Assembly: GCA_964036295.1 (NCBI GenBank)
Contig: OZ038462.1
Coordinates: 14,849,264 to 14,913,263 of the forward strand
Reading direction: 5' to 3'
DNA length: 64,000 nt
DNA from: Plumapathes pennacea
Lineage: Eukaryota > Cnidaria > Anthozoa > Antipatharia > Myriopathidae
The notes under the pieces were generated by a model that was given only the letters and a program-made list of their open reading frames with translations, ran no database searches and was not told the DNA's origin. The translations under genes were made by a program, and so were the position numbers. Each line of letters begins with the position of its first letter. Within the stretch, counting starts at the first letter, position 1. This document shows positions 43,402 to 53,889 of this stretch, piece by piece.

Positions 43402-44040
43402 GTTGTTTTCAAGGCGAATCTCACTCAAAGAGTTGAAAATTGAAAATTACTCATCCAAGCTCGTCACTAACTGGACGCGTGTACGTATGGACGTGAGCCA
43501 AAAATTTACCCGTATTTATACATTCACAATAAACTTGGCGGATCAAAATGCACTAACTTTTATTGGTCTAAAGAATCTTGTTTGTTCTATTCATGGATAA
43601 AAATATACCAAAATACACCAGTGTTTAGAAAAGCTTTTAAAAGGATTCATTCTTTACGCAATTTGACACCTCAACACGTCAACACCTGAATGCCTCCTTT
43701 GGCTCATTAGCGCTAAATGTCTATTGAAACAGATTATTTGTGCTTATGCTTCTTTGTGCTCATGTTTCTAGTTGAATCTCTTTCAAGATTTAATAATTCT
43801 AGTATTTGCAAATGTGTTTGTGTTTTGTGTTTCGCCGAGGATTCTTTTCCCTTCCGATCAGTGTCATGCGAATTTTATATTTTTAGCTCATGTTTCTAGT
43901 CGAATCTCTTTGAAGACTTAATGCTAGTGTTTGCAAATGTGTTTGTGTTTCGAATTTTATTTATTTCACGAATTTTATATTTTTGGAAATATAGTGTGGT
44001 TGTCGAAGTGAAGTTGTCATTGAATTTTATTGAACTTGGT

Positions 44041-44056
44041 GGCTCCTAAAGGAGCC
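44041..44056 (-). promoter_or_regulatory. Histone-type 3' stem-loop (copy 2)
   Basis: On the minus strand GGCTCCTTTAGGAGCC has perfect 6-bp arms with a TTTA loop, is preceded by AAAACAAT and is followed by ACCAAGTTCAATAAAATTC. It is the best match of the three, and an AATAAA signal follows it. Confidence 0.55.
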
Positions 44057-44170
44057 ATTGTTTTTGAGGAGCATCTCATTCGTTTGGGCTGAGCGCGGTC
44101 GGCTTGAGCTGGCTGTGCTCTTGTGATACGTTCATCAATCTCTTGCTCCCTTCTCGCAACTCATAACAAT

Positions 44171-44184
44171 GGCTCTTAAGAGCC
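44171..44184 (+). promoter_or_regulatory. Histone-type 3' stem-loop, collapsed loop (copy 3)
   Basis: On the plus strand CATAACAATGGCTCTTAAGA then GCCACCACG and TTAATAAAAG. The stem sequences and both flanks fit a histone 3' end, but the loop bases are missing, leaving a 14-base palindrome. Confidence 0.45.
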
Positions 44185-44432
44185 ACCACGTTAATAAAAG
44201 TGAATGATTCATCTAGCGCTTCACATAAACGTTATCCGAAATGAAAAATGCTACAGACCACTTACTGACCACTTACCAACCAAACCTTTCACTTTACCGA
44301 CCACTTACCGATCACATAAATCTTACCGACCACATACCAACCACTTACCGACCACATTACCGACTACATACCGACCACATACCGACCACATACCAACCAC
44401 ATACCAACCACATACCGACCAGTTCAACTTGT

Positions 44433-47332
44433 AGAACTGACTGCTGCCTTTCAAGGTATGTAACTACCTTGCATCTTGAAACATGGTCCAGTTCATAGAC
44501 CCGGTTAGCATGCACAGCACAACCAGCACAATAAAAGTACCCTCCCCTCTGCTGTCCACACTCCAGCTCAACTGCAGGGCCATCACCCTTGCAGAAACGC
44601 AACTTGTCATGAATGTGGACACCAGAGGGAAGTTCTAGTGGTTGTCCCAGATTTCTGAGACAATCACAACGGGTTTCTGTGTATGCTAACTGGTCAATAT
44701 CTGCATCTCCACATCTGTAAGAAAAAAATACATGCATACATACATATCATTATTTTCTGTTTTATTCACATTCTTGCTCCCCCATATACCCATATGCACT
44801 TGTAAATCAATGAAATTGTGATATTAGTCGAAGCTCTCATAAGTGGACAAGTGGAAAGTATAAATTAAGGTGTCTGGAACTGGAACTGGAACTGATGTGT
44901 AAATAAATAGTTTGACAGAGTTAGAGTTTAAATGGAATTGGGTTAAGGGCATTATAGTATAAGACGTAGAGCTCTGTCCACTTATGGGAGTTTCTGCCCA
45001 GAGAGATTTGACTTTATTATGCATAAACTTGCAGAGGTTAGAGTTAAATTTCACAAATGGTACAGCTATAAATTACAAAGCATATTTTTTAAAGCTTAAA
45101 GCAATGTACAAAATAATTTTGTACAATATTATTGTATCTGAGGTGACTTGATCAGATTACTGGAGTATTATCAACACATCCCAAATGTGTATAAGCAGTT
45201 GTTCTCCACTGCACATGTGCACACTTACCTTGCAATAATGTAGACCTGTGGTTGTTCAACAGCTGCTTGTATGTCAACCTCTCTCCCATTTCTTTCTTTG
45301 TATTCCTCTGATGTGAGATGAAATGCAGGGTCATACAAAGTTGTGACCATAAACAGTAAATAGCCATGGTTGGCAACAGTTGAATGATCATGCCAAATAA
45401 TCAGATGCCTTGTTCTTTCTAGTATCTTCAACTTCTTCCTCATGGCTGTGAGCCCCTCGCTGTCATCAAATTCATTTAATGCTTGGAGTCGTGCAGCAGC
45501 CTCCAACCTTGACATTTCAGCATAATACTCATCTGGCTGATTCCAGAGGAATTCTGATTGGTTGTGGAGCATTTTGGTTCTGATTTCTTCTAAAGGCCTT
45601 TTCCTTCCTTCAGCTATCACTTCAACTTGTTTGATGTTTTTATCTTTGTCCAAAATCAGTTTCTTAAATTTTTTAGGGACAATGACCTCCCCAATAGAGA
45701 ATTCACCAGAAGCAATCTTGTCTTTGACCCTTGACTTGATGCTGGCATTGCTTTCCTGAGTTGGGAGAGTTATCTCACCTGACAGGGAAATTAAGCATTA
45801 AATCTCTTAGTTATTGTCACACTACATACATGTATTAAATAAATGATACATAACTTAGGGGGAAAAAGCAAAAAAAAAAAGCATTCTGTCAATATTGCAT
45901 ATGCTGGAAATGTTGCTAACATAATATACCTCCTGCTCCTCGAACTTTCTCCTTGCTTGTCGCTCCCCACCAAGTCTGTTTTCTGATACCTGGAATCGTT
46001 GGACATCCACTCCTTGACTAATCAACCAGTCTTTGACAATCTGCCCTCCATTTTTTGCCACTGCACCTGTCTTGTTGTTCACTTGATACTTTTTAGCCAA
46101 TGCTGACCAGTTGATTTTTGTGTCACTAGGGTATCCTTCCACCTCCAGCTGCAGATCTTCCAACCCAGATAATTTTTGTAGATTCCCACTGTGATTTTTT
46201 GGCTTTTTCTTTCCCTCTCTCACTTTGAGCAAGTATGCATCACGTCTTTCTTTTGCCTCTCTCCTGCTTTCAAAACTAGATGCCAACCTTTCTCTTTGCC
46301 TGCTTGCATGATTGTCAATTGCCAAGGCATCTGAAAAGATTTTTTTAATTATTATTATCTAGTTCTGAGATACTTGAATGAATTACTGTAGACCAGGTAT
46401 CATGTGTGTGAATTTATTGTGTATGCTCATCAGAGGTTGGAGGTTGGCAATACTGCTAAGCTGACATGATAATCATTGAAGCATTGTATTTAATGTTGTT
46501 TTCTAACCCCATGGTGTCTCTCAAAGTAGTGCTTCAAAGTCTCCACTTTCCCACAAAAGCACATAAAGACAAACAGAGATCATTTAACTCTACCTGAGCA
46601 CTGAGGTTTCCTTCCAGTTTTCTTCCACCTTTGCTTTTGCTTTCCTCAAGACATCTCTGAGCGCTTTCTTTTCTCCACTGCAGATCTCCTTTCAACATTA
46701 GCCCCTGGCACTTTAGTCAGGGCCTCTCCAAGTGACACACCAGACCATTTCTGAAAAACTGGGTTTAGGGTTTCGTAGATTGAATTAGCCCCATCCAGTG
46801 CCTCTTTGATTGGTACTGTTTTGTTTGCTCTTGCTTGTAGATTTGCATTCAACTCTCGAGCTACTAAAAATGGATTTTCTTTTGCTTTGCCTGTCAGGCG
46901 CGGGCTTTTCACGGGAAATAAAGCTTGGGCTTTAGAGTAGCTTTGAAAGCACCCCTTACAGTTGGCAAAGCAGTGTTCTCGCTTTTTACTGAGAGAAAGC
47001 TTCATCCAGTTGTCGACCGAGAACGTGTTAAAATATGTCTCTTTCTCCGCCTTCATCTTCGGGTTCCATTTGTCAACTCCTCTTTGAAGTGTTGGGAAGC
47101 GCTTATTAAATGCCTGAATGTCAACTGCAAAGCCCTCTGGGCGATCTTGGAAGATCTCCCTGAAGATTTCGTAACGGACCTTCAGCTCAAGGGATTTCGG
47201 TGAACCGCTAAGACATTCTCGCTGTTTCGCCGTTGATCTTGCAGATTTGCTGGCATGTAGAGCTGCTATTTTTGCAAATCCGCAGGTTGTTGGCGATAAG
47301 AAACCGCCGGACATTTCGATCGAGAATCTCAA
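44433..47332 (-). pseudogene. Cnidarian multicopy family gene, 3'-truncated
   Basis: Minus-strand exons: 47332 to about 46590 (RYEIFREIFQDRPEGFAVDI, FNKRFPTLQRGVDKWNPK, YFNTFSVDNWMKLSLSKKRE), about 46334-45931 (RQRERLASSFESRREAKERR, INWSALAKKYQVNNKTGAVA, KNGGQIVKDWLISQGVDVQR), 45779-45238 (GEFSIGEVIVPKKFKKLILD, RTRHLIIWHDHSTVANHGYL, FMVTTLYDPAFHL) and 44716-44433 (CGDADIDQLAYTETRCDCLR). Introns have GT..AG ends. Exon 1 needs a frame change near 46655. The gene stops at the 44432 element boundary, so its normal 3' half is gone. I recall this architecture as a large anthozoan expansion of unknown function. It probably arrived on a mobile element that landed in the Gypsy pol. Confidence 0.6.
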
Positions 47333-48280
47333 GCGATAGATGAAACACGACGTTGCTCATGAGTTTGCGATTACACTAATGTTAGCGCCATAAATTCAAA
47401 GAAAGTGCGCCCAAATAATTAGTAATCTGAGCCTGAACTGCAAGATTCTGGCGCAAAAACGTTGGATATAGTCAGGAGGAAGAAACCACGCAAAGCGAAC
47501 ACCACAGAATGTAAATAAACCTGTTTATTCGCTACTCGTTTGGTAGTTTTACATCATATAAACATGAACAAAGTATATCGAAAACCTGCTAACCCATTCT
47601 GGTTCCTCGATTCTCCGGCTAGTCTCGTTGAGAGCGTTCTGCATCGATATGGACACCATAACAACTGCAGTGCCTCTTCGACCGCCATCTTGAAAATCAC
47701 CGTTTCAAGCGAAACCGCTGGCGTAACATACCGCATACTCTTATATTTGTATCCAAAATGGCGTCAAAAGCTATCACCGAACTGCAAGATGAACTTTTTG
47801 GTGGCATAATGATTTTTCGTGTATCTAACCTGCCTTACTTCTTCTGGCACGTAAAATGTGAACGTTTCTATCTAACACCAATGAGGATGGACGTCTATAA
47901 TGAAAGTGAAAAGAGGAATTATGGTTTAAGTACGCCAAATAACGGTATTTTGACTATAAAGAGTCAGGCTTACAAATGTAAGCAAGCAAATCAACCATCC
48001 TCATTGGCAAGAAATAATTCAAGAAGACCTTTAATCTATGTCAAACTAACAAGGTATTAAGTGTCCGTTTAGCTATTATGCTAGGCTAAGGAAAACGAGT
48101 ATTCAAAATTGCGCCATTTTTCTAACACTACCGGTCACGTGTTTGGTTGTCATGCCAACAAGAGAGCGCATTGGATAGGAAATATTTTTACCTTTTTTTT
48201 GATATATGACTTACCACCATCGGCCCCTTTGTCTTTGATTTTTTTAATTAATTTATTTATTTAGGTATTTTTCCCACCCG
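47333..48280. other. Spacer; one unsupported small open frame
   Basis: A 100-residue frame (47758-48060, MASKAITELQDELFGGIMIF..) has no recognisable motif. An inverted repeat (ATGAGGATGG near 47881 and CCATCCTCAT near 47996) lies within it. It probably contains the promoter side of the 44433-47332 gene and the unknown right boundary of the inserted DNA. Confidence 0.45.
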
Positions 48281-49219
48281 GCCCAGGCCTTAATCTACTT
48301 GAGGAAGTGGTACTTCTAAAGAAGACAGGTGCAAGACATGTAAAGAGCATGGAGCCATATTCAGGACACACGGACTACCAGAAACACTGCGCAGCAACAA
48401 TGGACCACCCTTTGCTTCCAAGGAATTTGAAGGCTTCCTCGATTACCTTGGAATTGACCACAAGAAAGGTGTGCCATACTGGCCCCAAAGCAACGGGGAA
48501 GTCAAACGCTGCAACGAGACCCTTCTCAAGATCATCAGAATAGCTAACCTCGAAGGGAAGGATTGGAAAGAAGCCCTTCACAACTTCCTGTTCCAGCATA
48601 GGATGACACCTCACACCATGACCAGGCTATCACCAGCTGAGCTACTGACGAGTAGGAAGTTTTTTGACAAGCTCCCTAAACTCAAAGTGCCAAGTGACCA
48701 AGCCACAGAGGCACAGTGGCAGCAACTCCTTAGGGGGAGATGCTCGTGTGAAGTTACGACAGAAAGAATATACTGATGGAAGGAGATCAGCCAAACACAG
48801 CGACATAGAGCAAGGTGATCAAGTACTCCTCAGACAAGCCAGACAAAACAAATTATCACCAGCCTATAAGCTGGAGCCTTAAGACAGTCATTGAAAAGAG
48901 TGGCAATGCTATCATAGAGAATGCTGATGGAGAAACCAAGATGCGCAATGCCTGTCACATAAAGAAATTCATACAACCCGAGGGACTGAGAAGTGAGGAA
49001 CCAGGGCAGCCACCTGAACCCACTATACAGGCTGAACAAGATCCAACAGTGGATGATCCTACTACAGTCCCCAGCCCTACAGAGGCCAGCCCTTCGATGC
49101 CCACACCGCAAGCAGCAGAAAGTGTGAGTCCTGTCCCCAATCCTGTAGTTACATCACCACCTACAAGATCCAGACAACCACCAACCTGGATGAAAGACTA
49201 TGTATGTGGGGGGACTTAG
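48280..49219 (+). pseudogene. Gypsy integrase C-terminal part
   Basis: From about 48360 the integrase core end is readable (FRTHGLPETLRSNNGPPFAS, GVPYWPQSNGEVKRCNETLL with the catalytic Glu, FLFQHRMTPHTMTRLSPAEL). A one-base shift near 48740-48770 leads to the basic C-terminal domain (IEQGDQVLLRQARQNKLSPA, NACHIKKFIQPEG) and a Pro/Thr/Ser-rich tail ending RSRQPPTWMKDYVCGGT at 49219. The first catalytic Asp and zinc domain are missing because of the internal insertion or deletion. Confidence 0.85.
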
Positions 49220-49307
49220 ATCGTCAACTAATAAAGACCAAGGCAAAATAGCTAATGCATGTTATTAGAAATAGATTTTTTCGTGGACACTAGTAATAAG
49301 AGGGGGA

Positions 49308-49439
49308 TGTGGTGTATCACGTGATACCAGCAGTTACCTATTATGGGATAGTAAGAAGTAACACGAGGAGAGCAAATAAGAGTCATTGAGTTGTTGTTGA
49401 CAGAAACTCAGTCCTCGTTACTTGCGCCGTGCCACCACA
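49308..49439 (+). repeat. 3' LTR
   Basis: 132 bp, preceded by the polypurine tract AAGAGGGGGA and followed by GATCC. Confidence 0.93.
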
Positions 49440-49896
49440 GATCCGTCTATTGCTCACACGATTTGTGGGAAATGATATCGTTCCTCAAAATTACCCACTG
49501 TGCATCTGACTTTGGCTTGCGTGGTAGGAAATTTTAATAAACATGTGCTTTTTTGGCACAAGACTCTTTCGAAATCTCGGTAAATAACCTTGACAGTTGA
49601 CTTTCTTAATCCAAACTGCAGCCTGCAAGACCTGAAACTGTTCCCTGTAGAAAGCCTCCAAACCCTAACTGCCACACGTTTCTCATTCTTGTTTCTTCCC
49701 TGATAAGATCATCCCTCAGAAGGTTGCACAATTCTTCGAATGTGTCCTTTTCTATTCTAAAATTTGGTTTCCACATAGGGTCTAAGCCCTGCAGAGCCCT
49801 GTGGTCATGGTCAAGCCCAAACTGTCTTCTGCGTGCCAGTCGATGAGCCATGATTTGTCTTACTATGACTATCATCCAAAACGTCCAATTCCACAA

Positions 49897-52315
49897 AAAT
49901 CTCTTTCATATCATGAACTGGCAACAGCAATCACGTTGTCCTCTCGTTTCACTGCTTGTATAATGTCAAGCAAGTAAAGAAAGATAGAATCTCGCACAAT
50001 TTGCATCTGGAGAGGCATATTCAACCAAGAAGTGTAACAGGCCTCATGTGGCAAACAGCACTCAAGCTGTGAGATTGAATTACCAAGTCAATTCTAAAGT
50101 CACAAGCACGTGTGTGAATATCTAATTGAACAAACGCAACAAAGTCAGACTTGGGCTTCTAATGTGAACCCAATCATTGACATAGTGGCAGTCACTAATT
50201 TGTTTGTGGGGGACAACCAGTGGCCCAAGCACTTGTTTGAGAAGTTTTCAAGAAGCAACCTGCCCATGAAGAAATATATTTTTGCCTCTAAGGGCTGGTT
50301 TACATGTATGATGCAAGCACAAACACAACCATAACCATAAGGTATGTGTGAACCGGGAAGACGCAAGCACAAATGCAAGTAGAAGAAAAAGGAGCGAGTT
50401 CCTTTCTCTTGTACTTGCGCTTATGCTTGCATCATTATTTCGCTTTAAAGATGGTGGCCACAAACATTCAATTCAATTAATGGCTTGCCGAAACAAGTTA
50501 TCCAGTTCTCCTTGATAAATCCTGCCTAGATTTCAAAGAGTAAAAAACTTTACCTCTGAACGATGTTGCAAGAGCTAATGGCCTTGCAAACAGTAAGTAA
50601 ATTATACAAAGAGGTCAAGCATTGTATCAATCCATTGCACTCAGCCTCCCGTTTGGTATGTTACTTCCTGAGCTAGCTATAATTAAATACATGGTTTGTC
50701 TCCCTCACTTAATTCCATTCGTGTATAAATAAAAAAGAACTAAAGTCTTTTAGCAATGTTTCCCTGTTTGTACATTTTGTATTCGCCTAATTTGTTATGC
50801 TATCACATGTATATTAGGAGAAGTACTTATCCCCGAACGAAGTGAGGGAAATAATCACGATGCTAATGCAGCAAAATCGCCTTATTTGAAGACTCCAAGC
50901 GTGTCCCCATCTCGAAATTTAATGTTCGTGTGTGTGTCATAGACCTCGTCCCAAGGCCCTCCACGTCTAGGGACCAATGCAGGCGAGGTTACATTGGCAG
51001 CTAACTGTAAACCGCCATTTTCTTGGTGACATGACTTGATTTCTTTTTTCTTTCAAAGATTTTAAAATCGTCAAATACAGTTTGAAAAGTTGTTGTGTTC
51101 AAAATTGAACCCCTGCCAAAATTCACACGGTTCCCAGACTTCGAAAGCGTGTAAACAAGCGACTCGCTTTGACGGTTCTAAATTTGTCACACTCGAAGAA
51201 GCGTATTAAATTGATAAAGTAAAAAAAAAAACATACACGTATGTGGTTAGGATAAAGCATTGGCTGGAGAAATCGCGGCTTTTCTTGAAATTCATAAAAA
51301 TTTTGGTGTCCAAGATCGACTTTGCTTGGCTTTCAAGCCTCAGGAGTATTCTGTAGTTGCGTGTAAATGTTTTCTCTGCAAATCTTGAAGTTCAGCTAGT
51401 GTCTACGAAAATTACAGACTGTACACGTTGTCTGAATTAAACCAGACTGCCTGTGACAAAGATTTTTTTTAGCGGCCAACTGGTGAAGTCGCTACACAGC
51501 CATGGTTTGCAAAAAATTTTTAAATAATCTCCTAACGGAAAATAAACAAGAATACCGCTTTCCGAAAACCCACTACTGAGCCAGGGGATATCTGCGATTA
51601 TCGTATTTCTAGTTTTAGGAACTTAAGGAACAGATACTCGTGGGACAAGAGAAGAGTAAAGAACAGTTAGTGGAGCTGGTTCGGAGGGTGTAAAACAAGC
51701 TAAACTAGAAGCATCAGAGTTATACTTATATTTGACATAGTTGGATCCCTATGTTCAACCTCAGAGAATAATTTCAAATTTCATTGATCTGACATGCTGC
51801 AGAGGAAGATGAAGGGTCCAATAGCACCATGAGGTAAATGCAATTCTTGAAAACGGGAAAATTGCATTTAAAAACTTTTTCAAACGTTTTCACCACTGTG
51901 CCAATTACAATCTGTCCTACTAAAGCCACTGAAATTTCACAATATTTTGAGACATCAATGTTGTCATCACTTTTTTTCCTAGCTTGAAACATCCCCAGGC
52001 AAAAGGAACACGGGTCTTCCAATAATGGAAGAGGCATCCATGAAGATACAGAACTGGAGATCCTCCAGTCACTAGGAAAATGTATGAAGAGGCAGCAAAT
52101 CAGCCAGTTGAAAAGGATGAGGATAAATTGTTTTCCAGTCTGTTAGCAGCTCAGTTGAAACAGCTTCCACAAACACAAAAGTTGATGGTCAAAATGGAGA
52201 TAAATAGTTATGTGACTGTTGCAATCTACATCTCCTATGGAAGAAGCCTACAACATAGCTTCTGTTCCAGAAACCAACATGTATGAACCTCATCAACAGT
52301 TGCCCAGAAACACTT
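49897..52315. other. Spacer with Harbinger-type subterminal GCAAGCA/GCATAAGC repeats
   Basis: Around 50300-50440 a run of ATGCAAGCACAAACACAACC, ACGCAAGCACAAATGCAAG and TGCGCTTATGCTTGCATCAT resembles sequence at 57070-57150, where Harbinger remnants also lie. It may be the terminus of the 40090-49896 Harbinger element. From 50450 to 52315 I see no gene; a short frame at 51774-52037 (minus) is unsupported. Confidence 0.45.
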
Positions 52316-53626
52316 AGGGACCGGTCATTATTTATGCCGGAGGGGGGGCTGGCAAAAAGTTTGAACTGAAATGTAAAAACCTCTTGAACCCCCCCCCCCC
52401 TCTCGATAAAATTGAATATACAGTGACCCCCCCCTCCATTGTCAATTTTCCTATTTACATGCATCCTTTCAGCATCATATGGGTGACAATATTTATGATT
52501 CTAGAAACTGCTACTAATATTTTCACAACATATATAAAACAAGAACAGGCCACAGGTTCTTCGTTGCCATCTTAATTAATTATTTCATTGCTGTCCCTCC
52601 CTGTGTTCTTCTTCTTCTTCCTCCTCTTCTTCTTCTTCTTCTTCATCTTCCCCTTTTTCTCCCCATCCTTCTCCGTCTTCTTCACTTGCTGCTGCTGATT
52701 CATCTAACTCCCATTCTGTCAGCTTGACGTTCAAACATTTCTCGGCGTTTCTGTATCCCAGTGCTTTATTTCCTGTAGTGATGCTTCTAAACCAGCTTTG
52801 TGTCTTCTTGTCTTAAGACTGTCTAACCCGCTCTTCCTGACCATTGCTGTAGTGATATGTGTGGGGAATGTGACATGCTCATGTGACTCATTCTTGAATA
52901 TTTTGCTGCCTATCTCCTCCTTGACTCTTTCAAGTCTGTTTCTTTTTCTCTTCCTTGACTTCCTCTTGTTCTCCTTTAGTCTTCTTGACGTTATGCTCTG
53001 ACCACTTGTTGATGGAAGGCATTTAAAGACTCTGAAGAGACTCTTTTGTGCTCAAAAGCTTCTTTAAGTTGTCACAGGCTGTGGTTTTGAGAACACAAAT
53101 CTGATCAAATCTGTTCCGTAGCCCATGGTTTTAATGTGTTGTTGTGAAAGATAGCCTGGTTATTTGCCTTTAAGATTTTCTCATCTTTTTCCATTACTTC
53201 AAGTAGCCCTTCCAGTTTGTGTATACCTCTGGAAACGACATCGATATGACCAGCTCTTGGTCTTGGGAGCATACTGAGAAATTTGAAGCAAGAAGCTTCA
53301 TGTTTACTAGAGAAAAGGACTTGCAGCTCATGCTCCACTCTCTCAAGGAGTTTTTTCCTTTGGAACCTTTTCTGCTGGGTACTCCAAACACAGGACCGGT
53401 AGTTTGCAGTTCACTGTGACAGTTTCAGGTATAGGATTGACAGCGGACCGGATCTAATTTGTTCGAGAAACTGGCAACATATTACTATGAACAGAGAAGC
53501 TTCCGGTATCATGTTATCTTCTCTTGTTAATAAAAGGCCACGCCTTTGCCTGGTTAAACTAAAAAAAACTCGTAGCCCCCCCCCCCCCCCCCCCCCCCCC
53601 GGCATAAATAATGACTGGTCCCTTGA
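52316..53626. mobile_element. Inverted-repeat element, ends GGGACCGGTCATTATTTATG
   Basis: The left end AGGGACCGGTCATTATTTATGCC is mirrored at the right by GGCATAAATAATGACTGGTCCCT (53601-53624). The outer flanks GAAACACT and GAAACCCG could be a degraded 8-bp duplication (hAT-like), but two of eight bases differ. Both ends carry G- or C-runs next to the repeat, including 25 consecutive C at 53576-53600. A minus-strand gene fragment fills the interior. Confidence 0.65.
52575..53338 (-). pseudogene. Unrecognised basic/acidic protein gene in the 52.3-53.6 kb element
   Basis: The minus strand reads MEHELQVLFSSKHEASCFKF.. from 53338 to a stop at 53105. A frame from about 53020 (CLPSTSGQSITSRRLKENKR, RVKEEIGSKIFKNESHEHVT, FPTHITTAMVRKSGLDSLKT) then shifts near 52760 into NAEKCLNVKLTEWELDESAA and a run of Glu (about a dozen) encoded by the CTTCTT microsatellite (52605-52650). 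Low-confidence splice sites and one frameshift are needed. I do not recognise the domain. Confidence 0.4.
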
Positions 53627-53889
53627 AACCCGCTCACCCATCAGGGCCCAAGAAAACCCACATTTGCATTGAAATCCCTACTTTTCCATCAAATCTGTCA
53701 AATCTGATTCTTGCAAGCTGAAAAATATGTGCACGTGTTAACCGCCTTCAATTTCCAGTATGCATGTGTGCGTGCTTCTTGATTGAGATTCACACCCAGT
53801 TAATGGTGCATGGCAAACGAGTTATGGAAAGAACATAGTGTTTAAATCATTTAGGTGTGTAACACAAGTTTTGGAGTGTCACATCAAGG

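Larger units (their letters stand above)
43102..44432. mobile_element. Non-autonomous inverted-repeat element with TACCGACCAC arrays
   Basis: The ends ACAAGTTGAACTG(G)TCGGTA and its complement (43102-43120 and 44414-44432) mark 1331 bp. Just inside both ends lie arrays of ACCGACCACATACCGACCACT-type units (43135-43215 and about 44255-44425), pointing the same way on the + strand. The middle contains a direct repeat of about 85 bp (43352-43430 and 43995-44082). No target duplication could be found, and no transposase is present. The left side joins Gypsy pol; the right side cuts the 44433-47332 gene. Confidence 0.7.
40588..49439 (+). mobile_element. Ty3/Gypsy-like LTR retrotransposon with internal insertions
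   Basis: Two 132-134-bp LTRs (TGTGGTGTATCACGTGATAC..CACCACA) are flanked by GATCC duplications (40583-40587, 49440-49444). A polypurine tract (AAGAGGGGGA) sits directly before the 3' LTR. TTTCGCAACGAGGAT follows the 5' LTR where a primer site is expected. gag, protease and RT lie on + from 40769. RNase H is mostly deleted near 43040. Most of integrase is absent; only its last third returns at about 48290. Between lie unrelated insertions (43102-44432 and 44433 to about 48280). The LTRs differ at roughly one base in ten by eye, so the copy is old. Confidence 0.9.
40090..49896 (-). pseudogene. Harbinger (PIF) transposase gene split by an LTR retrotransposon
   Basis: The N-terminal half is at 49896-49440 (NFRIEKDTFEELCNLLRDDL, RVWRLSTGNSFRSCRLQFGL, KSTVKVIYRDFERVLC, NFEERYHFPQIV*AIDGS) and the C-terminal half at 40587-40090 (HVEIKAPLENHEDYFNRKHY, VNLQAIVDSELLFRCIAV, MLVGDRAYPLTNWLIKPLPN). 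The halves rejoin exactly at AIDG(S)H, the first catalytic Asp, when 40588-49439 and one GATCC are removed. The second Asp is in VGDRAYPL and the Glu region is SVEEQASRLLQNCWRI. Breaks that pre-date or follow the insertion: a frameshift near 49670 and a TGA just before AIDG. Confidence 0.88.
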
